Positions 25,101 through 34,900 of a stretch of DNA of 64,000 bases are shown here, piece after piece. Every line of letters starts with the position of its first letter. Position 1 is the stretch's first letter. This stretch comes from Bedellia somnulentella (Eukaryota; Arthropoda; Insecta; Lepidoptera; Bedelliidae). The notes under the pieces were generated by a model. The model saw nothing but the letters and a program-made list of their open reading frames with translations. It did no database searches and was not told the origin of the DNA. Location: the NCBI GenBank assembly GCA_963576735.1, contig OY755176.1, forward strand, positions 16,601,423-16,665,422, read 5' to 3'. The position numbers were made by a program, and so were the translations under genes.

Positions 25101-26535
25101 CGGCATCGGCTACCGCATCGTGAAGAACGGCAAGGACCCGTACATCCCCAGCGCGTACGATCCTGACTTCCTCAGCGTCGCGTCTCCCAAGTACTCGCCT
25201 GATGATGTCGGGGCTGACGTGTTTAAAGGTCAGTCAAAAGTTCATCAGCTGATTGATATTTTTTTGCATATTTTTTTTGTAGTGCATCAATATCAAATTA
25301 CCAATACTATACTTACGACCATTATTCCCATTGGCAAACGGGAAGCAAGAGCATTGCAATTACTTTTCTACCCATCACCAAAAACCTTTATTTTTACTAT
25401 CTTTTCCCCACTCAACTTCCAAAAGTGGCTGAGGCATTTATAATTCCTTAGCTCTGGTTACCCCTTCTAGGGAAATATAGCTGTGAGTATATGTATGTAT
25501 GTATGTATTTGGGGAGAAGATAGTGAAAATAATCTTGGTGACTTTAATGAAAGTCTGCAGCTAATTCGCCCAACAGCCGTTTTTAAAGCCGCTGTCCCTT
25601 AGTTACCTTCTACGATACCCACAGAACGATTCTCTGAAATTAAATGGAATATTCTAAACCAACATCGTTAACAATTTGGTTAATTTTATGCTTTAGGTAT
25701 AGAATTTACTGTTGTATCACCACAATGATAATTAACAATGTTTTGTTTTTCAGGTCCAGATGGCACAGCGGCATCGGGTCATGTAAAACCACCCCCATTC
25801 TCAACAACAGCCGATAAAGAAAGATCAGGAAAGAAGCCAACGACCCCAACCAAAACTGAAGACAACGATTACAACCAAGGCTCCTCAGGTTACGATGAAA
25901 ACGAAGTTCTCGGCCCATCTTCTCTCAGTTCGGACGAAGATGTATCCAATTTTGAAGCGAAACCAACAAAACTACCAGGTGATGATGAACAATAAACCAA
26001 ATACCATGTACTTACGACTGCACGAGGTATAATTATAGCACCTAAAATATGGAAATTGGTTCGTATTGCACCAAGACTAATCTTATCGAGGGCGAAGTCC
26101 CTAATCCTTAAACCGTTTACAGGCAGAAGACCACCGTCGCGAAGGCCTACTCCGAAACCCTACATCCCTCCAAGGAAGACTTATGTTCCGATAAAACCTT
26201 TTCAGAAACAACCACTAGATGAAAGTATATATTCAGGAACGTCACCTATAGATGAAAGTTTATATTCAGGAACGTTTGGTGATAAAACCCCAAAGACCAA
26301 CGGTCCTGAGTTTGCGGTCGGTTTCGATATCAATCACAAAGATGGATCAGATAGCTTCAAAGGCCCGATATCAAAATTAGGTCCCGGAACTACGATTATT
26401 AGAAATATAGGCCAAGACTACTTTGGGATACCACCGGGTGTATCCGTGCGGGCTCACGTACAAAGCATTGACTTATACCCATATGAATCTAAGCCGATGT
26501 CTCCATCAGAAGCACTTGAAAGGGATAAAACATAA
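14370..26535 (+). CDS. Secreted cuticular protein with three Rebers-Riddiford-like units, eight exons
   Basis: Spliced from 14370-14494, 19175-19312, 22569-22750, 24191-24395, 24681-24782, 25077-25228, 25754-25978 and 26123-26535 this gives 513 residues. Every junction is GT-AG and phase-consistent. Residues 1-16 are a signal peptide (MFRVLCVLLCVCAIRA). Three units fit the chitin-binding Rebers-Riddiford pattern G-x8-G-x6-Y-x-A-x3-G-[FY]: about 39-89 (VYTAGPRGF), 126-180 (GHYTYLDDIG, VSYIAGKDTGF) and 214-263 (GSYTFLDDKG, VNYIAGPGIGY). The family binds chitin in extracellular cuticle through this aromatic-rich fold; that role is inferred here. Residues about 303-513 are a low-complexity, Pro/Thr/Ser/Lys-rich tail with a DES[IL]YSGT duplication. 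Most family members have one unit, so three is unusual. Introns 1 and 2 are swollen by transposons. No cuticle-gene cluster neighbour is visible. The assignment to a specific orthologue is not attempted. Confidence 0.88.
14614..14860 (-). mobile_element. SINE family A copy in cuticle intron 1
   Basis: Full-length copy inserted antisense to the host gene about 120 bases downstream of exon 1. Tail CACACACATACTCACGG at the left. Confidence 0.72.
14965..15209 (+). mobile_element. tRNA-containing retroposed element, intact copy
   Basis: It is flanked by a near-perfect 18-bp direct repeat beginning TTTAAAAAATGTA (14947-14964 and 15210-15227), a target-site duplication. It carries a tRNA-like segment near its right end and ends with a T-rich tract. 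Its first 50 bases and last 75 bases recur at 36097-36251. The two repeats and T-tract suggest retroposition of a pol III transcript. Confidence 0.65.
15105..15177 (+). tRNA. tRNA-like sequence, probable pseudogene
   Basis: The 7-bp acceptor stem (GACACTG with CAGTGTC), D arm (GCTC with GAGC) and T arm (GCGGG TTCGAAC CCCGC) are all perfect. A TTTTT terminator follows three bases after the discriminator. The anticodon arm is abnormal: only four pairs (CGGG with CCCG) around an eight-base loop GGCGTATA with no T33. No isotype can be assigned. It lies inside a duplicated mobile element, so a decayed or non-functional tRNA is more likely than a working gene. Confidence 0.45.
16096..18465 (-). mobile_element. 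Non-LTR retrotransposon LINE-1 (5'-truncated), in cuticle intron 1
   Basis: About 2.4 kb, antisense to the cuticle gene. The 3' end is a (TTA)n-type microsatellite at 16096-16131 and the reverse-transcriptase ORF occupies 16382-18398. The endonuclease domain is missing, so truncation lies upstream of the RT. The jockey/CR1 superfamily is inferred from the RT signature and simple-repeat 3' tail. The copy at 57858-59140 is a diverged relative. Confidence 0.85.
16382..18398 (-). pseudogene. Reverse transcriptase ORF, single frameshift
   Basis: The upstream part (17763-18398, 211 codons) contains NNLKSNSAPGWDNIS. The downstream part (16382-17782, 466 codons) contains NYRPISLLPTFSKILEKI, the motif A region GIFLDLKKAFDTIS, the motif B region GVPQGIILGPSLFLIYINEL and the catalytic VSYADDTALLF. 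It ends with a long thumb and C-terminal region. The two frames overlap at an eight-A run (17786-17793 region), so a one-base slip is the only visible lesion. The enzyme would copy LINE RNA into DNA at the target. The long intact frame suggests a fairly young insertion. Confidence 0.85.
18511..18759 (-). mobile_element. SINE family A copy (left of a head-to-head pair)
   Basis: Full-length, diverged copy with tail TACATACATACATATAATCA at the left. Its head faces the head of the copy at 18805-19074, only 45 bases away. Confidence 0.72.
18805..19074 (+). mobile_element. SINE family A copy (right of a head-to-head pair)
   Basis: Full-length copy with a 24-base tandem duplication of its head (TGTGTAGTGTCAGCTTAG twice). 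It ends in (TATG)n about 100 bases before cuticle exon 2. Confidence 0.75.
19175..19312 (+). CDS. Cuticle gene exon 2
   Basis: Encodes residues 42-87, the bulk of repeat unit 1 (VVGGRFGARDPATG, KETVYTAGPR). Acceptor TTTCACAG and donor AGAGG|GTATGT. It is GC-richer than the flanking intron. Confidence 0.88.
19334..20208 (+). repeat. Family G interspersed repeat, copy 1
   Basis: It begins TACTAGTGGATCGTCCCAGC, right after cuticle exon 2, and ends TTATTATAAGTATAG. It contains a (GACA)n microsatellite at 20040-20087. It matches 21329-22266 closely except for indels. No coding frame is convincing and the class is unassigned. Confidence 0.75.
20311..20430 (+). mobile_element. tRNA-like SINE fragment, family S2 copy 1
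   Basis: It has a B-box-like GCGGGTTCGATCTCCGC arm, then AGAGCAACATTGTAATGTGA and TAGTCTTGGATG. The same order of blocks occurs at 41437-41585. The A-box half is shortened here. Confidence 0.5.
20431..20775 (-). mobile_element. tRNA-derived SINE, family S3 copy 1
   Basis: On the - strand the head reads CCTCCGTGGTCTAGCGGTTA (A-box-like) and GAGGTCTCGGGTTTTT (B-box-like). The body contains TGCTTCGGATGGCACGTTAA and CGTCGGTCCCGGCTACTATT. The head's first 20 bases are tandemly duplicated at the right end. This pattern matches widespread lepidopteran tRNA SINEs; the name is not asserted. Confidence 0.7.
20950..21120 (-). mobile_element. tRNA-derived SINE S3, headless copy 2
   Basis: It shares the S3 body (GGCACGTTAAGCCTTCGGTC, then TATCTCGGTGGTAGTCG) in reverse orientation with the host gene. 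The tRNA head is missing. Confidence 0.55.
21138..21290 (+). repeat. Family H interspersed repeat, copy 1
   Basis: It starts ATACAAAATTCACGTGTCAT and includes GGCGGAACCGATTTAAAT and TAGGTCTGAGAATAGATTTA. A second copy lies at 39059-39200 in the same orientation. Confidence 0.6.
21329..22266 (+). repeat. Family G interspersed repeat, copy 2
   Basis: Same ends as the copy at 19334-20208. It retains an internal block of about 85 bases (around 21823-21905) that copy 1 has lost. It carries a (GACA)n run at 22103-22145. Confidence 0.75.
22569..22750 (+). CDS. Cuticle gene exon 3
   Basis: Encodes residues 88-149, finishing unit 1 (FRAKGP) and starting unit 2 (YDFKFNTRTYSKTEN, RGDVKG). Acceptor ATTTCCAG, donor GAAAG|GTCAGT. 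The link is acidic and Asp/Pro rich (DDPYFDPNEDPSYD). Confidence 0.88.
23968..24092 (-). mobile_element. Decayed LINE family C fragment in cuticle intron 3
   Basis: Reverse-complement matches to the family C coding end (CAAAGTGGCGATCGAT-type block, AAAGAGCATATAT) are visible with many substitutions. Confidence 0.45.
24191..24395 (+). CDS. Cuticle gene exon 4
   Basis: Encodes residues 149-217, the core of unit 2 (HYTYLDDIGERHDVSYIAG) and an Arg/His-rich linker. Acceptor TTATTTCAG, donor TATAG|GTATTT. Confidence 0.88.
24425..24575 (-). mobile_element. Decayed SINE family A fragment in cuticle intron 4
   Basis: Fragments such as AGAAATCCCAAAAAAGGGCA and CTACTTTTGGAAGATGAGTA align with family A in order. 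It accounts for over half of this 285-base intron. Confidence 0.45.
24681..24782 (+). CDS. Cuticle gene exon 5
   Basis: Encodes residues 217-251, the first half of unit 3 (FISAGPDQRRTESSDSNGN, GSYTFLDDKGVQ). Acceptor AATTTTCAG, donor CAAAG|GTGAGC. Confidence 0.87.
25077..25228 (+). CDS. Cuticle gene exon 6
   Basis: Encodes residues 251-302, the second half of unit 3 (TVNYIAGPGIGYRIV) and a linker with PYIPSAYDPDF. Acceptor CCAACAG, donor AAAG|GTCAGT. Strong G/C third-position use. Confidence 0.88.
25371..25507 (+). mobile_element. 5'-truncated SINE family A copy in cuticle intron 6
   Basis: It starts at CCCATCACCAAAAACCTTTA and ends with GCTGTGAGTATATGTATGTA, sense to the host gene. About half of the 5' part is missing. 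Confidence 0.68.
25754..25978 (+). CDS. Cuticle gene exon 7
   Basis: Encodes residues 302-377, a low-complexity segment (KPTTPTKTEDNDYNQGSSGY) with no recognised domain. Donor CCAG|GTGATG. If the 144-base intron 7 is retained the frame reads DDEQ and stops at 25991-25993, giving a shorter isoform. Confidence 0.82.
26123..26535 (+). CDS. Cuticle gene exon 8 (C-terminus)
   Basis: Acceptor CGTTTACAG. Encodes residues 377-513: a basic Pro-rich start (GRRPPSRRPTPKPYIPPRK), the DESIYSGT and DESLYSGT duplication, and an ordered-looking end with GPEFAVGFDINHKDGSD and QDYFGIPPGVSVRAHV. Stop TAA at 26533-26535. Confidence 0.85.
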
Positions 26536-26593
26536 GTTTGGCTCTTTTATGTTATCATATGACTATTTAAATAGATTAGTATATTCAATTGTA

Positions 26594-26599
26594 ATTAAA
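26594..26599 (+). promoter_or_regulatory. Poly(A) signal of the cuticle gene
   Basis: ATTAAA lies 59 bases after the stop codon. It is followed by a TGTGTTTTATTTTTGTC G/U-rich tract about 22 bases further on, as expected downstream of a cleavage site. Confidence 0.5.
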
Positions 26600-27086
26600 A
26601 ATATTTCGAACACATAAACCTGTGTTTTATTTTTGTCTTCTTTGGAAATTCAGATAGGTGTTATGTTTATATCATCCAAGGAACATAATGACTCATAAGC
26701 AAGAGATATTATTTATAGAAGATTATTATTTATAAAAACTTCATTGTCCGCTAGATGTCAGAAACGAAAAGACTCAAATGTATTAATAAATATCAAAGGA
26801 AGAGGTACTAATTGTTCTGAACATCATGTGATTTTGTATGTAGAATGCTTGCATGAATGCGTGTGTGTGTAAGGATTGATGTATCTGTGTATGTGTGTGC
26901 ATCTATGTTCGTGCACTTAATCTTAAGTTAGCTTTAAGTCATGGTGAGAGCTGAAAATCGGCGCTATCCGCTTACAGTGAATAGACCGAGCTCAAAACCA
27001 TTTCTTTTTGTGTTTTTCTCATGTTGTTTATGTAGTTCCGTATTTAAAAGAGGCAAATAAAATCTTATTTTTATGATTATTATCGT

Positions 27087-27330
27087 CACCTGGTGTTCAG
27101 AGTACCCACGATTTGCTTGGACAGTGTTCTCACGTGACAGGGGCCAGGCCTATCGCCTTTTGGTACGTACACACTGTCACATGACTAAGTATTTCGCCAT
27201 GTGCGTTTCCTCACGATGTTTTACCTCACCGCCAACAACCGTGATAAATTAACCACGCATATGACTTTAAAAACGACCAATTGATGTAGGCCCTACCCGG
27301 GATTTGAACTCAAGCCTGTCTGTTTACGCC
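27087..27330 (-). mobile_element. SINE family B copy without its 3' hairpin
   Basis: It includes CACCTGGTGTTCAGAGTACC, the CGTGACAGGGGCCAGGCCTA block and a head with CGGGATTTGAACTCAAGCCT. It lies just beyond the cuticle gene 3' end. Confidence 0.68.
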
Positions 27331-30300
27331 TGACTTATAAAAAAATAATAATAATCATTACTTCTTATTTCAAGGCTCAGCTAGAGAATCGAATTGCATT
27401 CCTATAGTTATATTTTGTAATTATTTATGTTATCATGTGATAAAAGGATCAAGACAATAATATACATAATTATAAAACCATCTGATTTAGGTTTACAGTA
27501 ATGAAACGCAGAAATAAGGTTATAAATTTATTCAAACAATCCGATCGTTTTAAAACATTAATATTGAGGATTACAGGTAAAATTAAATAATGAAAGTGTT
27601 AATAACAAGAAATAACCTATTAACATTAACAGCTATATTTAAAGCAATTCATATTAGAATGTTACTCTAAAATTTGTGCATTGAAGGGATTTGTAGGCAT
27701 TAGTAGTTTGAAAGCTTTATTAGTTCATAGCAAACATTATATATGAGAATATATTTTATATTTTTTAATAATTATCAGCATCACAAAAGAAAATAAGCAA
27801 TTATGTATTTTCGTAAGGCGTTAAAGTACATATTTAAATATTATATACTTATACATTGTTTGTTGTGATTGTTTTGTCAATTTCGAAAAACAAAAACTTA
27901 CAATTATTTAATCATATCATCTAAGTAAACATCTTTATTATACTTTAATACTTGGTTTCAAGTTATTTTGAGCTGATTCATCCAATAATATGTTTTTTTG
28001 CACTTATTTTTTATCTTGATTCATGTCATAGGGAATATTAGTTACGACTGCTTTTTCTTTTTCTCTATTTGTATTTCTCAGTATTACGGAATGCCTACAA
28101 CAGATCGAACCAGTACGAGAACATTATTAATATTTAGGCATCAGTACATTTTGTATCCATAGCACTAAAAAACATACGCAAATATGCATTAAAATTTTAT
28201 TTATAGGCATCTTTTTACTTTTATTCATAATGCTTTGCTTGGATGATATGATAGAACAAAGATATTACCGATTCATATAATAAGCATCCAATGTACGGTA
28301 GCACAATGCTTTGTTATTTATAATACAAAAGTTAAAAATATGGTAAACAATTCAATCAAAAACTGATGTACAAAGTGAGTAAAACTGGAGTAAGATTTTA
28401 TTGAAATGGCTCAATCAAAATGGAAATCATTATTGATATACATATATATATTAGCTTAATAAATAGATTTAGTAGAAAAGCCAAGCTTTTATATTATATA
28501 ATGTTAGACATTTGTATTTAACAAGTTTTATTTATTTTACTAAAAGGCAATTGTGCAAATCACGACCAGAAGCATTTTTTTATATTTGAAATTGTGCGCT
28601 TAAGTTAGTAAGAAATTAGACGACAACAAATAATTAAGTGTTATAATTTTTTTGTTGTAAAAGAACAAATTAATATTCTAATGAGTTTTTTTATAAATAT
28701 AAGAAAAAAATGTAGGCGATCTCATATTTCACTTTTTTTCATAAAACGACGCACATTTAATAAAAACAGAGTCCAGTGTTATTATAAGTGGAAACTAAAT
28801 ACTAGTGAAAGATTCAATACCTAATTATGTAATTTTTATATTTTACAAATGTACATATTTCTCACTCCTTGGATGTGATCCTTCACTTCAGTCAAAACGT
28901 TTACTTACCTATAATCACGAGATTGTGGTCCGAATTTCAAAAGATTAACTTGCTTATAAAATATAACTCGAACAAATGTAGAATTCTTTTAAATTTTCAA
29001 TTACATACAAAAAACAGCCGTTTAGCAGCACATTTATGACAGTGCTTAAAAGTAAATAGATAAATAAACAAAATATATTTTATATTACGTATTCGTACAG
29101 CTCAAAGGACTGAATATTTTCTTTATTTTCACAGCCATAATTTTACCGTTTTTGTGCAAATGGAATCAACAACTGAACAATTTAAATTGGAAATTTAGTA
29201 ATAAATCTTTATGAGTACCATTAAATCATGAATCAATAATAGAAGTTCCCATAATCATTCCAAAAGGCAGTTATAGAATTTAAACTTGTTTCGACCATAT
29301 TAAATATAAACTATAAAAATGAAAACTTATTTCTAAAAGCTACAGGGATTACATTAGTACCATTTGAGACATGTTATTCACTAAAAAATCTTATCAATAC
29401 AAACTTTTAATAAATACAACACTTCTTAAATCTATAAAACAATAGGTCATTTAACACTTATTTAAAGAATGCTAACTAGAAATACAAACAAAACTCATTA
29501 TTTCTAATAAGGTCCAGTTAGGCCCTTGAGATTATTTATAAAAAGCACCAATAAGAAAACCAGTTTATTTAATTGTCTGTATTCATTATGGTTCAGATTT
29601 CTTGTCCCGTGTGGCCAAATAATCAATTATAAGACCCGTAATTAATAAACTAATTAAATAAAAAACACATATTTAAAAACCACATAAATTCCTAACCAAT
29701 AATGTTTATCAATATATCATCAAAAATACAGGAAAAGATATAAAAAACAACAACACACAATGAAAAGCTATATTTGATTCGTTTTGTTTTTGAAACTGTC
29801 ATTAATTTCTATTACATGAAAGTAAAAGTACGGTAACTCTTAGGCAAGGTATTGTTTCTGGTTTATTCTTTGTGTAATGTAATCTTGGTAAAAACGTACG
29901 AAGTTTAACTACTCGACTATCAAAAAGAAGATATTATATAAAATCTGCTAGTAAGAATCTCAAACAAAATTTAACTACTATTTAGCATATGCGGAAATAA
30001 TGTTAATAAATAGTTTCAAAAGAACGACTAGAATCTGTAAACTATCTATTACTTAGAATATACATTGGCACACACTTCCACTTATGATAGTAAATTGAAA
30101 AAGTAGAGTTTACAAACGAATTAAAAAATAAGTTACAAAGACAGTTTGGTACTGTTCTTACGGTCGTACTATTGTTAGGTTTTCCTTAGACGGAAATTCT
30201 GGGTTTTTATAGTGCCCCATTCAAAAGCTATCTAAAAGATTAGACGGTCAAAAGTAAAATCAGCCATTTAATGCTATCACATAGGAATTCAACCATATTT

Positions 30301-31820
30301 TAAAGTGTAAAACACAACCACTTTGTTTAGAAAATGAGTCAACAAGTTTTTAAGGATGATTATAGACTTTGTTTTGAAGTTTAGTAAATTTATTTCCTAT
30401 ACTTTATTTAGGAACAGGTTCATTTAGAAACTTAAATTTTGAGCCAAAGAATTAAAAGCCAAAAATCCTAGCTAGTAACATTTTTATAATCACAACAGTC
30501 AAATACAGCTAAATCTTAAATAAACATATGTTTTTATAACAACTATGTGTTTTTATTAAAACCCGTAAAGAATAGTAAATGAAAACATGTTGAAACTGCT
30601 TTAAAAATAATGTTTAGATAGAAAAAAACACACATATTAAACTCAGCTAGTGAGCGACGATCGAATATTTTTTTAACAAAATCATTCCATAATATTTCGC
30701 TTTTATATTGGTACATTTTACTAATTTTTACATACTTACAAATTATTTCAAGAGAAATTTCCTATTATGCTAAAAAGTCGTTGAAAATTCTTTTACAAAG
30801 AGAAGGCAAGTTTTTACAGCTAAATATTCAAGAGGAAAAAGTATATTATATTATGTACACGATTAAAAAACTTGAAATAAAATCGTATATTTAAAAACAC
30901 ACAAAAATAATCAAATTACGTAATAATTGAAAAAATAATATAACGTAATCATTTTATACTAAAACGCTATGCGAAGTCATATTATGCTAACAATTTAAAG
31001 GACAACAAACAATAAACTATTTTACATTTATTTCATTTCAAATATTTTTAATCCTGTTCAAAATGTATCATATAATTAAGCTAGGTTGAATTTCATATCT
31101 ATGTTAGGTTGAATTGCAAGTGTACAGATTGTTAATATAGCATAGTAAATATGTAGATATCCTGAATTCATCAGCCACATTTACAAAGGTTATACATCGA
31201 TTTAGCCCTTTCTCATTTTACAAATGCAAAGGTTTTATGAGCAAGGTTCCGCCATTCTAAGAAAATGTGCTATGAAAATTAAGTTCCATAAGTAAGTTCC
31301 ATAACGATAACATAAGTAAATTAGCTCCATCGAATAATTCAGGGTTTAGTTTAACTCTTTGATTTTTTCCACTACCTCTGTCAATATTTCCTTGTCAAAA
31401 AGACTGAGGACAACGACTACTCAGCTTTGACCATTTTCAATCAATATCATTTTGAAACCTATATCATAGATATTTTATACTCACAGCTGTAACCCTGGAA
31501 AAGAGATGGCTAATTACAGAAGTACAGCCATATGCTGACTGTACAGGACTCCTGAAATTATCCTCCATAAAATACGTAATACATAATCTTAATTCCTATC
31601 TGTAGTGCTTTCATATTAAGACAAACCTGGACAACCATTATATTATAACACTTGAAATTCAATCTTACCCTTAATACGGCGATAGGAAACTTATCATCAT
31701 CATTTCAACGTTATTCCATTGGAATAAGGTTTAACATACATGTACTCTGAATCCCACTTCTGCTTAATTAAGGGCATTTTTTGTCTTGACGTTTTAACGG
31801 CGCCAATACTTGAGCAAATA
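27331..31820. other. Long AT-rich interval between two convergent genes
   Basis: About 4.5 kb without a coding exon, tRNA or recognisable copy of any repeat family that saturates the rest of the window. It begins at the MCU stop codon side. A very long MCU 3' UTR or a conserved non-coding block are possible but unproven. Confidence 0.4.
31027..31032 (-). promoter_or_regulatory. Candidate MCU poly(A) signal
   Basis: TTTATT on the + strand gives AATAAA on the - strand, about 790 bases past the MCU stop codon. It is the first canonical hexamer I noticed downstream. Use is unverified. Confidence 0.25.
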
Positions 31821-31979
31821 TTACGTGATTTTCATTTTCTTACTAGTTTCTTCGAGCATGTCCTTGATTTTAGTTAGCGGGGAGCGTTTGTCTTCGCTAA
31901 TTTTATCAACGTAGGACGCGGGCAGGTGTATGTGTAGGGGGTCGCGAAGGCGATTGAGGTCTTTTTCTAACTTGCTCAC
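31821..31979 (-). CDS. MCU: MCU last exon
   Basis: 52 codons and TAA. Contains [20 protein letters not shown], then a Lys-rich tail ending KKMKIT. Acceptor TGTTTTCAG. The tail after HLP is longer than in human MCU. Confidence 0.92.
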   Translation of the reverse strand: MSKLEKDLNRLRDPLHIHLPASYVDKISEDKRSPLTKIKDMLEETSKKMKIT

Positions 31980-34900
31980 CTGAAAACAAATCAATAAGAA
32001 TAAAAAAAATATGTCATGTCGTTGGTCACTGGTACACATTTAAGAAGAAGCAGAAAAAGAAGAAAAACGTTTATACGTAGGTAATATTGCCTTTATGCGT
32101 GGTAAATGGATCTTATCGTGATAGTATGCATACCAAGCTAAGTTTCATCTAGTAACACTGTCAAATGATTTAAAATTATATCTGACATACGGAGGTTCTC
32201 AAGATGATTTTCCTCAACGAACAAAACTTTGATAAATTAAACACGCATATGGGAACAGCCATATGCGTGTCCACCCTGATGTGTACCAACTTATATGTAT
32301 TTATATTCGGAATTATAAATTATTTGATCGCACGATGTAGTATATGAGAGAGATGCAGCTAGTGTGCGAGTGAGTCCACCATAGTGTGTGCGTGAGTAGA
32401 GGCTGAGTGCACTGACTAGAGGTCGCTAGAGTACGCATATATGATTTTGCAAAAGATATAGCAGGGTAAACTCTATTTAAGATTAGGATCTATGCCTCTA
32501 AGCAACTAAGGCAGCCCTTTTCCCATTAAGCTACCTAGTTTGTTAATCTGTTGTTTATATATTTAGTTTTGTAAATTACCTCATCTTTGAGCTGGTTATA
32601 CTGATTTATATCGAGACCGATTTTCTTCGCTCTCTTGTGGAGAACTATTAAATGCTGCCTATCCTTAACATCCGGTAACACGTATTCCTGAAAATAAAAC
32701 ATTAGCCCGTTAAGTAAAACACCGCATTGCAGACTCTAACATCCTATGGGATACCAAATCAGATTTAGGTTATAAACTACAACCAGTGCTACAGAATGAG
32801 AGGTTTTCTTTTTGAGAAATAAAAAAACAACATAGTTTCCTAGAGCTCTGTAGATGGCGTTGATGTAACTACGTTACTTACTTCAATCTTTTCTTCGTGG
32901 CCTCAATCGTGTTGCCACAATAATTTCGCCAATGTCAACTTTAAAAACATGCTTGTACCCATTGCGCTTTACGATTTTCATCTTTAGGAAAAAGATGTAT
33001 TCCTTTATTTTTACATAAATCTACAAGGCACAGACTCCTCTTCTTTTTTTCTAGGGATATTTTCTTTTTGGCGAGTAAAAACAACAAAAAGAATGTTAAC
33101 TATAAATACCGTCTTTGTTTATTTACTTTTAAGCTATCTTGGCTTAAACTGATATTTATTTAGACTTTCAAATCAGAACGTTTTTATGTACGTTCCGTTT
33201 TACGATATCATTACATCCAAGTGTGAAAAACGGTGTGACGTTCCGTTCCTACCAGTAACATAGCAAGTCTGGCGCCATCTATCCTGAGAACAGGGAAGAA
33301 GAAAAAAAGAATAAAAGGAAAACCTCTCATTGGATTATTATTATTTTGACATTTGAGTGGAAAGAAGGTTGTGAAACAAATCGGTGATAGAATTCCAGCT
33401 ACATCTCCCAACAATAAATATTTTTTTAAGACAAATATTTAACACGGCAACTGAAATCCTTTTTAGGCAATTTTCTATTAAGTAACAAAAAACTAACATA
33501 GTTATACACAAGAATAGTTTTATAGCATGCCACGATTTGGTTAATTTAGATCCCTACAAATGTAGCCTATGTATACTAATGTATACTACATTAATTAACC
33601 AATCATTCAAAGAGGGGATTTTCCCAGATGCCTTAAAAACGTCCATCGTAAAACCAGTGCATAAAAAGGGACCTAAGACCGATTTAAACAATTACAGACC
33701 TATAGCACTCCTACCAACATCAGCAAAAATTTATGAAAAAGCAATGTTTAATCAGCTCATCAGTTTTTTCGATAAATATAATTTAATAAGTGATAAACAA
33801 TGCGGGTTTAGGAAAAATCGCTCTACTACTTTGGCAATCTACAAATTTATAAAATATATCTACGACGTAATAGACACAAAAAAATACTAGATATGAGTAA
33901 GGCGTATGAAAGAGTTCTACACAAAATACTTTTGGACATACTTAACAGATTAGGCGTTAGGGGAATTGCTTTTGATTGGTTCAAATCTTATCTGCATAAT
34001 CGTTTCCAATGTGTAGAAATAGAGAACACAAACTTGGATAGTGGAGTAATTGAAAGCGTGCGGTCCGATAGGGTTCCCGTTACTGGTTCTATACCGCAAG
34101 GCAGTGTACTTGGCTGCCTACTCTTTCTTGTATATATAAATAGTCTACCAAAAGCCATAAACCAAGATAGTGTAATTTTTGCAGACGACGTCTCAATCTT
34201 ATTTTCTGTCTCAAATCCTAATGAATTAGAATATAAATTGCATGATGTTTTAGACAATATATCGAATTGGCTATTAAAACATAATCTAGAATTAAATTTA
34301 AAAAAATCTAAAATAATCCAATTTAAACCTTCACAAAAAAAGCCTCTAGAAATATCAGCAGTATATAAGAAATCCAAAATTGATATAGTTAAAACAGCCA
34401 CATTACTAGGAATAGATCTTGACACAAATTTAACCTGGCAACCGTATATAAATAAACTAAAAAATAAATTATCGTCTTTTCTTTACGCTCTTCATCAATT
34501 GATACGCGTCACAGACTTCCAAGTCGCACTGGCAGCCTATTATGCATACGCATACTCTAGATTATCATACGGCGTAATAATATGGGGTAATAGTACTGAC
34601 ATAGGCGAAATTTTCATATTACAAAAAAAATGTATAAGAATTCTAACGAATATTGACCAAATGACATCATGCCGACCATTTTTTATTAAACATGATATAT
34701 TAACACTAACTTCAATTTACATATTAGAAAGCTGTAAATTTGTTAGAAAAAATAATGAGTTTTACTCTTCAATGCAAAATAATAAAAGAAATGACCGTTA
34801 TTTAAATAAACTACAAATACCTTTCACCACAATGAAATTAGTGTCGTGTAGTCCCCACCACATGCTAATAAAAAATTATAATCACATACCAAATGACATA

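Noticed and set aside
25057..25443. Continuous 128-codon frame over cuticle exon 6
   Set aside because: Only 25077-25228 is coding; the remainder reads through the donor into intron and a SINE A fragment.
33988..34425. 145-codon - strand frame
   Set aside because: It is a shadow of the LINE-2 reverse transcriptase frame on the other strand.
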